In this document: positions 36,734-44,788 of the stretch, one piece after another
Position numbering within the stretch: the first letter of the stretch is position 1
Layout: every line of letters starts with the position of its first letter
Assembly (NCBI RefSeq): GCF_001577365.1
Contig: NZ_CP014513.1
Span: 3,534,001-3,598,000, forward strand
Direction: 5' to 3'
DNA: 64,000 nt
DNA from: Frondihabitans sp. PAMC 28766
GTDB lineage: Bacteria > Actinomycetota > Actinomycetes > Actinomycetales > Microbacteriaceae
Notes under the pieces: generated by a model
Told to the model about the DNA's origin: nothing
The model's database searches: none
What the model saw: only the letters and a program-made list of their open reading frames with translations
Program-made: the position numbers and the translations under genes

Positions 36734-37480
36734 TCAGTGAGTGACTTCGGCGCGACTGGTGGCATCGATATTTCCGAGAAGCACGAGGGCGTGGGCGCTG
36801 GGCGAGCCGGGCTCGGCCTGGTAGACGACGAGTTGCTGGCCCGGGGCGCTGCTGACGTCGAACGCCTGGTACGAGAGGGTCAGCGAGCCGACGGCGGCGT
36901 GGTGGAACGCCTTCGCCTCATGCGTCTTGCCCCGTACCGAGTGCCACAGGCCGGCGAAGTCCGAGCTGCCTGCGGTCAGTTCGTCGAGGAGGGCGACGAG
37001 AGCCGGGTCGTCGGGATCGGCGACGGAGGCGGCACGGAGGTTTGCGACGGACGCCTCGGCGGCCCGGTCCCAGTCGACATAAAACCGCCGGCCTTCGGGA
37101 TCGAGGAACGTCATCCGCAACAGGTTGTCGTCGGCGATGAACCCGGAGTAGAGCGCACGGGCCAGGGCATTGCGCGCCAGGACGTCGAGAGTCGGGGTCA
37201 GGATCATGGCCGGGGTCGCCGGCCACGCGTCGAGCAGTTGTAGAAGCTCGGGCGACACGGTGCCGCGGGGTCGATGACCCCGCCCCGGGGCTACGAGGTC
37301 AGCGAGAGCGAACAGGTGACGACGCGCATCCTCGTCCAGCTGGAGCCCGCGCGCGAGGCCGTCGAGGATCTGCGCGGACGGGTGTCGCTCTCGACCCTGC
37401 TCGATCCGGGTGAGGTAGTCGGCGCTGACGCCCGCGACTGGCCGAGGCGCCTGACGGGTCAAGTCTGGGACACCCGGCAA
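36734..37480 (-). CDS. XRE/MmyB-type transcriptional regulator, 5' end damaged
   Basis: 248 residues are open. The HTH end AGVSADYLTRIEQGRERHPSAQILDGLARGLQLDEDARRHLFALAD and the MmyB-like ligand domain (PAMILTPTLDVLARNALARALY, FYVDWDRAAEASVANLRAA, GLWHSVRGKTHEAKAFHH, SLTLSYQAFDVSSAPGQQLVVYQAEPGS) are typical. The first HTH helix, usually preceded by about 35 residues ending PGLRREEVA, is garbled here (VPDLTRQAPRPV), and the only start is a TTG. Small compensating indels around 37425-37450 would explain this. It may be inactive, or the true start may lie upstream after a frameshift. Confidence 0.72.
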   Translation of the reverse strand: MPGVPDLTRQAPRPVAGVSADYLTRIEQGRERHPSAQILDGLARGLQLDEDARRHLFALADLVAPGRGHRPRGTVSPELLQLLDAWPATPAMILTPTLDVLARNALARALYSGFIADDNLLRMTFLDPEGRRFYVDWDRAAEASVANLRAASVADPDDPALVALLDELTAGSSDFAGLWHSVRGKTHEAKAFHHAAVGSLTLSYQAFDVSSAPGQQLVVYQAEPGSPSAHALVLLGNIDATSRAEVTH

Positions 37481-37591
37481 AAGGATTCCGCTCGCCTACG
37501 CGAACACGACCAACTGTGCGTGACCGTCGCGCATCCACCTCGGATAGGTGGTCCCTCGGCCGTAACGACGTGCTCTTCGCGTCCGGTGAGT

Positions 37592-38587
37592 TCATGACTG
37601 ATGGAGGGCGGGAACGAAGATGTCCTCGCTGGTCAGGAGGGTCTTCGACAAGCCTTGCTCGTAGTGGTATCGGAGGAACGTGTCGACGGCCTTACGGTTC
37701 TCCTCGAGACCGTAGGGCCACCAGTCCTCACCGAGGAGGGCGCGGTTCTCGTCGAACAACTGGCTGAACCAAGGGGTGATCACCGACATGTGTTGCTTCG
37801 CGGCGTGGCTGCGGTAGCGGTGCTCGACCTGATCCTTGGCCGCGGTGTAGGCCTTGTAGATCGTTTCAACGAGACCAGGCTCCTGGGCGAGCTCCTTGCG
37901 GATGGCGATGACGTGCATCATCGGAAAGATGCCGGTGCGGCTGTAGTAGTCGCGTTCCACCGCCTCGTAGTCCGGGAAAAGCCGACGGATCTTCGTCGAC
38001 CCTTCAAGAACGGCCTTGGGTACGTCGACGGAGATCAGCGCGTCGATCTCACCGGACTCGAGCATCGAGGACAAGGTCTGCCCGTCGGCGGCGTGGCGGA
38101 CGTCGACGCCCTCCGAGACAGGCTGCGGGATCCAGTCAAATGCCGGAATCGGGAAATCGGTTCCACCGATGACCCACTTGCACGACGCAGGGTCGAAGCC
38201 GAATTCGTCAGAAAGAATGCCCTTCGGCCAGACCCCGGCGTCGTGCCCGTAGAGAGCGAACTCGCCGATCGTCTTGCCCGCGAGGTCCTCGGGCTTGGTG
38301 ATTCCCGCCTCGACGTTGACGTAGATGGCCGAGTGCCGGAAGTTCCGGTTCGGGAAGATGGGCAAAGCCAGGAAGGGGGACTCCTCGGTGTCCCAGCTGC
38401 GCAGGAAGTATGTCAATCCGTACTCGGCGACGTCGTACTCAGCCTGGGCCATCTTGAAGAACGTGTCCGAGATCAACGGCGACGAGTCGAACGTGGCGTC
38501 GACGCCATCGATCGTGACGCTGCCGTCGAAGAGGGCCTCGGTGTGCTCGTAACGATAGCCACCGATGCGAAGTCTGCGGTTGCTCAT
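37592..38587 (-). CDS. 4,5-dihydroxyphthalate decarboxylase-like protein
   Basis: 331 residues with the bilobal periplasmic-binding fold used by 4,5-dihydroxyphthalate decarboxylases (Pht5-like): LRIGGYRYEHTEALFDGSVTIDGVD, PIFPNRNFRHSAIYVNVEAGITKPEDLAGKTIGE and YYSRTGIFPMMHVIAIRKEL all fit. It has no lipoprotein signal, so it is an enzyme or cytosolic binder, not an ABC-transport receptor. In phthalate operons it removes a carboxylate to give protocatechuate. Here it stands alone, divergent from a TetR gene that probably regulates it. The substrate is inferred. Confidence 0.85.
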   Translation of the reverse strand: MSNRRLRIGGYRYEHTEALFDGSVTIDGVDATFDSSPLISDTFFKMAQAEYDVAEYGLTYFLRSWDTEESPFLALPIFPNRNFRHSAIYVNVEAGITKPEDLAGKTIGEFALYGHDAGVWPKGILSDEFGFDPASCKWVIGGTDFPIPAFDWIPQPVSEGVDVRHAADGQTLSSMLESGEIDALISVDVPKAVLEGSTKIRRLFPDYEAVERDYYSRTGIFPMMHVIAIRKELAQEPGLVETIYKAYTAAKDQVEHRYRSHAAKQHMSVITPWFSQLFDENRALLGEDWWPYGLEENRKAVDTFLRYHYEQGLSKTLLTSEDIFVPALHQS

Positions 38588-38614
38588 GGGTTCGTCTTCC
38601 TCCAGATCGCTTCC

Positions 38615-38679
38615 GTGAACGATTATTCACTTATATGATTGCGTGAGGCTCGCCGATCTGTCAAGGCGAATGGTCATTC
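38615..38679. promoter_or_regulatory. Operator-like repeats between the decarboxylase-like gene and tetR
   Basis: GTGAACGATTATTCAC (38615-38630, arms GTGAA/TTCAC) and GAATGGTCATTC (38668-38679, arms GAATG/CATTC) lie in the AT-rich divergent region. Each half-site carries a GAA/ATTC core. TetR is the probable ligand. Confidence 0.5.
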
Positions 38680-38706
38680 ATTGTAAGGAACGGGAGAAGG
38701 TGGCCC

Positions 38707-39339
38707 ATGCCGCGCATTACTCAGGAGCGACGTGACGCGAATCGGGCGGTGATCATCGGGGCGGCTCGTGGCTGCTTTTCGCGAGACGGGTTCCATCAGA
38801 CGTCCATGCCCGACATCGCGGCCGAGGCCGGCCTCTCGACGGGAGCGGCCTACCGCTACTTCGCGAGCAAGGAGGAGATGATCCTGGAGATCGCCGGTGA
38901 CGCCTTCCGGATGATCTTCGAGCCCGTCATTGCACTCCTCGACCGGGCAGAATCCGTCGGTGTCGCCGAACTCGTCGCAGCATCGATCGCTCCGGTCAAT
39001 GACTCCGCCAACATCGACGCGGCCGGAAACCAAGTCTCCTCCGACGAGTTGCTCCGTTGCGCCGTCCAGGCCTGGGCGGAGTTGCTTCGCCACGATTCGC
39101 TCCGAGAGACCGCCAATCAGGGTTTCGAATCGGTGCGGGCACGCATGGCCGACGCCCTCCGGCGTGGTCAGGCGAAAGGGACGGTGCCCGTCGATCTCGA
39201 TCCCGACCGCAGCACCCGAGTGGTCATGGCGCTCCTCCACGGATTCATCCTGCAGCGCGTTGCGTTCGGCCTCACCGACATCGATGGATTTTCCGAGGAC
39301 GTCCGAAGCATCCTGACCAGTACGTCCGTTCTCCGGTGA
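38707..39339 (+). CDS. TetR-family regulator, divergent from the decarboxylase-like gene
   Basis: 210 residues. HTH: RRDANRAVIIGAARGCFSRDGFHQTSMPDIAAEAGLSTGAAYRYFASKEEMILEIAG. The C-terminal domain is of the TetR_C group with VMALLHGFILQRVAFG. ATG at 38707 follows GGGAGAAGG. Adjacent palindromes suggest it represses itself and the divergent gene. Confidence 0.92.
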   Translation: MPRITQERRDANRAVIIGAARGCFSRDGFHQTSMPDIAAEAGLSTGAAYRYFASKEEMILEIAGDAFRMIFEPVIALLDRAESVGVAELVAASIAPVNDSANIDAAGNQVSSDELLRCAVQAWAELLRHDSLRETANQGFESVRARMADALRRGQAKGTVPVDLDPDRSTRVVMALLHGFILQRVAFGLTDIDGFSEDVRSILTSTSVLR

Positions 39340-39486
39340 TGACTCACGAGTGCTCGGTGTTCAAGGCCGAAATGAAGCAGGCGCCATCGAGCACGCCAGC
39401 ATGGCCGTTGAGCCGAACGGAGGCGACCAGTTGCTCCCGCAACTCATGGGATTCATCCCACGCGGATAGTGACAGACATGAGTGCG

Positions 39487-40029
39487 TCAGGGTGCGATCG
39501 CGCCTGCTATGAAGTCGACGAGGTGATCGGCTCGAGGTGCGAAGGCGGGCTGGTCGTAGAGCCAGGCCAGCGCCCCAACGAGCGCGAACAGGTCGGTCCC
39601 GTCGATGTCGGGCCTGGCGACGCCTGCGGTGTGGGCCCGCTGTAAGAGCCGTTCGCCGATGTCGTGCAGCGCCATACACGAGTCGTAGAGGGCCGATTCT
39701 GGGTCCTCGAGCGCTGCGCTCAGTAGCCCAGAGATGCCCCGGTATTCATGGTTGAGTGCGACGCAGCCTCGCAGCCAGGTGAGGAGCGCCTCGTCGGGGG
39801 CGCGTGACGTTTCGAGGTCGACGGCCTCGGCCGTCAGTCGATCGACGTCCTCGCGGAGGAGCGCTTCGAGGAGCGCCTCTCGGGTGGGGAAGTGGCGGTA
39901 GAGGGTGCCGAGTCCGACATCCGCCCGTCGAGCGACGTCCCGAAGCGATGCCTCGGCTCCGTTCTCGGTCACGACTTCCCGGGCGACCTCGAGGAGGCGG
40001 TCGTAGTTCCTTTGGGCGTCGGCTCGCAT
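39487..40029 (-). CDS. TetR-family regulator of the reductase operon
   Basis: 180 residues. HTH: DRLLEVAREVVTENGAEASLRDVARRADVGLGTLYRHFPTREALLEALL, same subfamily style as the TetR at 17087. It is last in the run of three NAD(P)-binding genes, 11 bp after the third. An inverted repeat upstream of the run shares CTCCGTTAAGCAA with the operators beside the 17087 regulator, so it likely represses its own operon. Confidence 0.9.
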   Translation of the reverse strand: MRADAQRNYDRLLEVAREVVTENGAEASLRDVARRADVGLGTLYRHFPTREALLEALLREDVDRLTAEAVDLETSRAPDEALLTWLRGCVALNHEYRGISGLLSAALEDPESALYDSCMALHDIGERLLQRAHTAGVARPDIDGTDLFALVGALAWLYDQPAFAPRADHLVDFIAGAIAP

Positions 40030-40040
40030 AGGTCGAAAGA

Positions 40041-40709
40041 CTATCGAGTCGCCGCAGCAAGGGCTGCCCGGATGGCGTCCGCACCGGCGGATGCGCCCTG
40101 CTCGTCCGAGTACGGTCCATAGGGCGTTCCCCACACGGGCGTGCCGGTCTCCTGGCGCCAGCTGTCGGCCAGAGAACCCGCATCAAACGTGTCGTAACCG
40201 ATGGAATCAAAGAGACCGGTCACCGCGGACTTCGCCGCGTCCGAGTCACCCGCGATGGGGATGACCGATCGGTCGTCAGCCCCTGCCGGGCGGGCGAGTG
40301 CGAACAGGTGCTTGTGGAAGATGCTGTTGAACGCCTTCACGACGGCGGCCCCGGGCAGGCGCTGCTGCAGCAGGGTGCTGGAGGTGATCGATGCGTCGTC
40401 GAGCTCCGGGATGGGTCCGTCTCGCTCCGGGCCGTAGTTGCAGGTGTCGATGACCGTCTTACCGTCGAGCGCGGCGACGGGCAGATTCCCGAACGCGGTA
40501 ACGGGCACGCTGATCACAACGATATCCGCGGCGGAGGCCGCGTCCACGCTCGCCGCTGCGGTCGCCTGCGCGCCCAGCTCAGCGACCGCTCCGACCAGTG
40601 TCTCAGGGCCCCGAGAGTTGCTGAGCACCACCCGGTGGCCCGCCCGGACGGCGAGCCGGGCGACGGTCATACCGATCTGCCCGCTGCCGATGATCCCAAC
40701 GGTCGTCAT
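40041..40709 (-). CDS. NADPH-dependent F420 reductase-like protein
   Basis: 222 residues, a single Rossmann domain opening TTVGIIGSGQIGMTVARLAVRAGHRVVLSNSRGPETL, where SNSR is the NADP-phosphate site, and containing VKAFNSIFHKHL and VIPIAGDSDAAKSAV. These match the F420:NADP oxidoreductase-like family (NAD_binding_10/F420_oxidored). Many members have lost F420 binding. It overlaps the upstream epimerase-like gene by 4 nt. Confidence 0.87.
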   Translation of the reverse strand: MTTVGIIGSGQIGMTVARLAVRAGHRVVLSNSRGPETLVGAVAELGAQATAAASVDAASAADIVVISVPVTAFGNLPVAALDGKTVIDTCNYGPERDGPIPELDDASITSSTLLQQRLPGAAVVKAFNSIFHKHLFALARPAGADDRSVIPIAGDSDAAKSAVTGLFDSIGYDTFDAGSLADSWRQETGTPVWGTPYGPYSDEQGASAGADAIRAALAAATR

Positions 40710-41647
40710 ACGTGGACCTCCCGCAGGTAGTGGCCTTTGTCCAGATCGGTGACGAGGCCGGGCATCATCGGGGTCCAGCCGAGGGTCTCTCGTGTGATGA
40801 GGTTCGAGGCGGGGTAGCTCTGGGTGACGATGTTGGCCAGGAACCCGAAGTGGCCGGGCAGTACCAGCTCATCCAGCGGAATGCTGACGGCGGGCACACC
40901 CAGGCGGTTGCCGATGGCCTCGGCGATCTTCCGGAAAGGGGTGCCCTCGTCCTCGACGGCATGCCAGTACCGGCCGGCATCGCCCTTCTCGAGAGCGAGC
41001 CGGAACAGCGGAGCGACGTCGCGGATGTGCACGGCCGTCCACAGGTTCGACCCGTCGCCGGGGTAACCGGCGAAGCCACGTTCCTTCGCGAGGGCGATGA
41101 GCATCGGCAAGAAGCCAGCGACATCAGTCGTCCCGTGCGCGATGTTCGCGATCCGCACGACCGACGACCGGACACCGCGCTGGGCGAGGTCGATGACGGC
41201 GGTCTCAACGTCGTTGCGGACCCGGAGGGTGCCGCGGTGCTCGTCCTTGACGTGGAGTGCAGGATCCCGCTCGGTCGAGGGCCTGCCCAGCTGCCCGGGC
41301 GAACCGATGCTCCCGGCGACGACGAGCGCTTTGCCGGTGCCGGCCAAGGCCTCACCGTAGGCCTGCACGATCGGGATCTCCGCTGCGGCGACCGCATCCA
41401 TGCCGCCTGTCGGCAAGAGGTCCTGCCGGTGGGCGACGTGGATCACGCCGTCCGCGTCGGCGGCGACTTCCTTCAGGCCGTCGAGGTCCAGGATGTCGCC
41501 GCGGCGTGGGGTTGCACCGAGTGCTTCAAGGGCGGCCGCGGAAGCGTCTGACCGGGCGAGACCGATGACCTCGTGTCCAGCGGACACGAGCTCGGGGATG
41601 ATGTGGGATCCGGAGTGGCCGGTGCCGCCGGCGACGAGAATGCGCAT
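40706..41647 (-). CDS. NAD-dependent epimerase/dehydratase-family reductase
   Basis: 313 residues of the extended/atypical SDR group. MRILVAGGTGHSGSHIIPELVSAGHEVIGLARSD is the nucleotide-binding motif (GGTGxxG). VVRIANIAHG, NLWTAVHIRDVAPLFRLALEKGDAG and WHAVEDEGTPFRKIAEAIG fit the family; the classical YxxxK is not clear. Coupled to neighbours on both sides (2-bp gap and 4-nt overlap). Confidence 0.87.
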   Translation of the reverse strand: MRILVAGGTGHSGSHIIPELVSAGHEVIGLARSDASAAALEALGATPRRGDILDLDGLKEVAADADGVIHVAHRQDLLPTGGMDAVAAAEIPIVQAYGEALAGTGKALVVAGSIGSPGQLGRPSTERDPALHVKDEHRGTLRVRNDVETAVIDLAQRGVRSSVVRIANIAHGTTDVAGFLPMLIALAKERGFAGYPGDGSNLWTAVHIRDVAPLFRLALEKGDAGRYWHAVEDEGTPFRKIAEAIGNRLGVPAVSIPLDELVLPGHFGFLANIVTQSYPASNLITRETLGWTPMMPGLVTDLDKGHYLREVHV

Positions 41648-41649
41648 GG

Positions 41650-42270
41650 TCAAGCCACCTGCTCGACGCGGAGGGCGATGTCGAAGCCGGCGCCGTTCTG
41701 TGCCAGACCCATCAGCAGCGGGCCGGCGGCCTCCAGCCAACGGGCCATGGCCAGGCCGCCGACATCGAACGGGCGAAGGCCAAGGCTTTCGATGAAGGCG
41801 GAGACAGTCGCCTTGGCATCCGCATCGTCGCCGGCGAAGAGGACGTCCAGCGTGCGGTCGGAAGTGAGGACGTGGCCGAAGACGGTGTTGAACGCTTTGA
41901 TAATGCGGGTGCTTGACGGTGCGGCGTGGGCGATGAGCTGAGCCCCGGATGTGCCGTCCGGGGTGACGACTCCGGAAGCGTCCTCGTTGAACGTGTTCGA
42001 GATGTCGATGACGATCTTGTCGGCCAGGGCGTCACCGTACTGCGTCACTACGTCGATAGCTCCGGTGAATGGGACCGCCAGGATAACAATGTCGCCGGCA
42101 GGCGCGGCGCCGAACGGTGCGGTGGTTGCGCCGTCGCCTAGTGTGACGGCCAGGTCTGTCGCTTTCGCCGCGTCGCGGCCGACGAGCTCGACCGGGTGGC
42201 CGGCCGCTAGGGCCCGGGTGGCGATCGCACGAGTCATGCCGCCGAGGCCGATGAAACTGATGCTACTCAT
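41650..42270 (-). CDS. NAD(P)-binding reductase, F420-oxidoreductase-like
   Basis: 206 residues, first gene of the operon. It starts SISFIGLGGMTRAIATRALAAGHPVELVGRD, and VKAFNT-type IIKAFNTVFGHVL, then DVLFAGDDADAKATVSAFIESLGLRPFDVGG match the family of the third gene, of which it is a divergent paralogue (both about 200 residues, same motif order). ATG at 42270; the operator-like inverted repeat is 36 bp upstream. Confidence 0.87.
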   Translation of the reverse strand: MSSISFIGLGGMTRAIATRALAAGHPVELVGRDAAKATDLAVTLGDGATTAPFGAAPAGDIVILAVPFTGAIDVVTQYGDALADKIVIDISNTFNEDASGVVTPDGTSGAQLIAHAAPSSTRIIKAFNTVFGHVLTSDRTLDVLFAGDDADAKATVSAFIESLGLRPFDVGGLAMARWLEAAGPLLMGLAQNGAGFDIALRVEQVA

Positions 42271-42305
42271 GGGGTGTCCACTTTCTGAAGGGAGAGCCAC
42301 CCCAG

Positions 42306-42343
42306 ACGGAGCGGTGCTCCCATTATCCGTAGCACTGCTCCGT
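42306..42343. promoter_or_regulatory. Long inverted repeat upstream of the reductase operon
   Basis: ACGGAGCGGTGCT (42306-42318) and AGCACTGCTCCGT (42331-42343) form 13-bp arms with one mismatch and a 12-bp spacer. The right arm runs into CTCCGTTAAGCAA (42339-42351), identical to 17048-17060 beside the other TetR. A TetR operator is the likely role. Confidence 0.7.
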
Positions 42344-43114
42344 TAAGCAAGCCGCTGAGTCACTAGCGAGCGACGACGCAAACCGGTTCGTCCGGGTCTG
42401 TAACGTCTTCAGTGTTTCCAGCATTTTTGGTTAGTAGGTTTCGGCTGCCGGCCGGCGGTCGGCGAAGGTGATCGCGAACGCGTTCAACCCTGGCTTCCAC
42501 CTCACGGTCCAGCGTGTCCTGCCGGCCCCTGTCGGGTCAAGCGACCGCGTCACCAAGTACAGACACTTGAGCGCGGCTTGCTCGGTCGGGAAATGGCCCC
42601 TGGCCCTGACGGCCCGCCGATAGCGGGCGTTCAGGGACTCGATCGCGTTCGTGGAACAGATCACGGTGCGAATCTCGATGTCATAGGAAAGGAACGGTGC
42701 GAACTCTTCCCACGCGTTCTCCCACAACCGGATGATGGCCCCATACTGCCGGCCCCATTTTTCCGTCAAGTCCTCCAACGCCACCCTGGCCGCGGCAGCA
42801 TTCGGGGCCGTATAGATCGGGCGGACGTCTTTCTTGAGCGCGTCCCAGTCCTTCTTCGACGTCAGCCGGAACGTGTTCCGGATCAGATGAATGATGCACG
42901 TGTGAACCGTGGCGAGGGGCCACACATTCGACACCGCCTCCGGCAGCCCTTTCAGCTCGTCGCAGACGAGGAAGAACGTGTCCTGGACGCCACGGTTCTT
43001 GATGTCCGTCAGGACACTCATCCAGAACTTCGCCCCCTCACCCCCGGTCCCGGCCCACAAGCCCAGGACGTCCTTCTCCCCTCTAGGGAGACGCCGATCG
43101 CGGCATAGACGGGC

Positions 43115-43146
43115 CTGGGCCCACGGGCGGTCTTCCCGCCCGGGGA
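43115..43146. repeat. 32-bp hairpin element inserted in IS256, copy a
   Basis: Minus strand: TCCC, stem CGGGCGG, loop GAAGA, stem CCGCCCG, then TGGGCCCAG. It interrupts the transposase reading frame after GDGQVA-type residues. The flanks match copy b exactly, while the stem differs with compensating changes. Confidence 0.8.
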
Positions 43147-43183
43147 GTGGCGACCTGCCCATCGCGGATCTTCACCACGATCG

Positions 43184-43215
43184 CTGGGCCCATGGCCGGT
43201 GTTCCCGGCCAGGGA
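43184..43215. repeat. 32-bp hairpin element inserted in IS256, copy b
   Basis: Minus strand: TCCC, stem TGGCCGG, loop GAACA, stem CCGGCCA, then TGGGCCCAG. Same length and same conserved ends as copy a, 37 bp apart. Confidence 0.8.
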
Positions 43216-43487
43216 CGATGAAGATCGCCGCCGACACGCCGTCAAGGGCCGGTTGGACCAGGTCGCCATCTCTTCGGACACCTTGTCGGTGCCACGACAG
43301 CTACGGCACCGGACAAAATTGTCTGCACGAGCCGAAACGGTGGATAGACCGCAAGAAGTGCCGTGACGAGAACGATCAAGATCACTGCGCCGAAATTGAG
43401 AAAGCGAATCGAGGGGGAGCCAGGACGACCTTCGACTCAGCCCTCACAGAAGGCCCTTCATATTGTCCGGCCCGGAGCCCACGGGCT

Positions 43488-43592
43488 TCATCGGCCCCTG
43501 TGCCTAATCGAGTTGTAGATCGCGAATCCAACGATGGCCGCGATGACGACCAGCGCCACCCACCAATACGAGCCAAAGACACTCGCTCCCAT
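43488..43592 (-). CDS. 34-residue single-span membrane protein
   Basis: ATG at 43592 follows GGAAGGAAG seven bases upstream. The product has a short N terminus, one hydrophobic span (WWVALVVIAAIVGFAIY) and a basic tail (RHRGR), giving an Nin topology opposite-signed as for small positive-inside proteins. No family is recognised; small single-span proteins of this kind are often missed. It lies between LysR and the IS256 relic. Confidence 0.5.
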   Translation of the reverse strand: MGASVFGSYWWVALVVIAAIVGFAIYNSIRHRGR

Positions 43593-43855
43593 AGCCTGGC
43601 TTCCTTCCCGGCACGCTCCGGTGCGACCGATTGTCGCCACGTCGACACCCGGTCGAGAGTAGGCCTGCCGTCATTCTTCGCGTCCGACAGGAAGTCAACT
43701 CACCGTCCGTAAGCCGGACCCTCATCGTGCGCCCTCGCATTGGTTCGGAGGGGAACCCCGACTGTGGGCCTGCAATCCGGCTGTTCGATAAAGGCTGCGG
43801 GAGCTGGGCTTGCTGCCGCTCACAGGCGAGATGGTGTGAGGGGTAGCCTGCGCCC

Positions 43856-44764
43856 GTGGAACTTCGTACGCTCCGGTACTTCGTCGTCCTAGCCGACGAG
43901 CTGAATTTCGGGCGGGCGGCCGCAAGGCCGCACATGACGCAGCCGCCGCTGAGTCGGGCGATCCAGCAGTTGGAAACGGACCTCGGCACCGAACTGTTCT
44001 CACGGTCGTCCGCCGGTGTAGCCCTGACCACGGCCGGCAATGTTCTGCGTGATGAGGCGAGGGCACTCCTTGCGCAGGCGGATGCTGTGAGACAGCGCGT
44101 CGTGGACGCGACCGGGCCGGCCTCGTTGACGATCGGGTCACTGGCCGACAGTGCCGAGCACACTGCCCTTGCGGATGCCTTTCGTTCGAGGCATCCGCAC
44201 GTGAGCATCCGAATTCGCGAGAAGGATCTCACGGACCCGACAGCGGGCCTGCGTGCAGGCGTCGTGGACGTCGCCCTCACGCGGACTCCGTTCCAGACGG
44301 CAGGAATCACCACGCGCATCCTGCGTTCCGACCCGGTTTTCGTCGTCGTCCGATCCGACGACGACCTGGCCGGCCGGGCCGAGGTGGGCGCCGGCGAACT
44401 CGCCGGTCGGACGTGGTTCCGGTTCCCCGACGGCACCGACCCGGTGTGGCGTGACTTCTGGACAGCACCCGCCGTCGCCGCGGGAGCAGCAGGCCGAGGG
44501 CCCGTCGTCCGAACGGCGAGCGAGTGCCTCCAATCCGTCCTCTGGAATGGCAGCATCGGGCTGATGCCGATGCCTCACGCACTCCCCGATGGGATGGCAA
44601 CGGCCCCCCTCAAGGGTGCGACTCGAAGCGACTTCGTGGTGGCCTGGCGTCGAGGTAACCGCAATCCGCTCGTCCGGTCTTTTGCGGCAGTGGCGGCCGA
44701 GACATACCGATCGGGTATCGCCGATGCGCAAACGGTGTTGGACGGAACAGCGCAGCTCGACTGA
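43856..44764 (+). CDS. LysR-family transcriptional regulator
   Basis: 302 residues. HTH: ELRTLRYFVVLADELNFGRAAARPHMTQPPLSRAIQQLETDLGTELFSRS. A substrate-binding domain follows, with LTIGSLADSAEH and VVVRSDDDLAG. The GTG at 43856 places Leu-rich HTH residues at the usual position. The MBL gene starts 24 bp later in the same direction, so LysR is probably co-transcribed with the genes it regulates. Confidence 0.93.
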   Translation: MELRTLRYFVVLADELNFGRAAARPHMTQPPLSRAIQQLETDLGTELFSRSSAGVALTTAGNVLRDEARALLAQADAVRQRVVDATGPASLTIGSLADSAEHTALADAFRSRHPHVSIRIREKDLTDPTAGLRAGVVDVALTRTPFQTAGITTRILRSDPVFVVVRSDDDLAGRAEVGAGELAGRTWFRFPDGTDPVWRDFWTAPAVAAGAAGRGPVVRTASECLQSVLWNGSIGLMPMPHALPDGMATAPLKGATRSDFVVAWRRGNRNPLVRSFAAVAAETYRSGIADAQTVLDGTAQLD

Positions 44765-44788
44765 ACTGGATCCGACGAAAGGAACACC

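Larger units (their letters stand above)
42431..43300 (-). pseudogene. IS256-family transposase relic with hairpin insertions
   Basis: The C-terminal half of an IS256 transposase is intact in one frame: DVLGLWAGTGGEGAKFWMSVLTDIKNRGV, VHTCIIHLIRNTF, ICSTNAIESLNARYRRAVRARGHFPTEQAALKCLY, RWKPGLNAFAITF. Upstream of 43090 the native path AAIF-I-VVKIRDGQVA-RPVYAAIGVSLEG is broken by two 32-bp inserts (43115-43146, 43184-43215) and a further one-base loss near 43245. Homology ends at about 43295 (TDKVSEEMATW); the N-terminal third is absent. At 43295-43385 the adjacent minus-strand frame is a hydrophobic stretch (VILIVLVTALLAVYPPF), perhaps the truncated target gene. Confidence 0.88.

Noticed and set aside
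37592..38587. ABC-transporter substrate-binding lipoprotein
   Set aside because: The fold matches, but there is no signal peptide or lipobox and no permease or ATPase genes; the decarboxylase-like group fits better.
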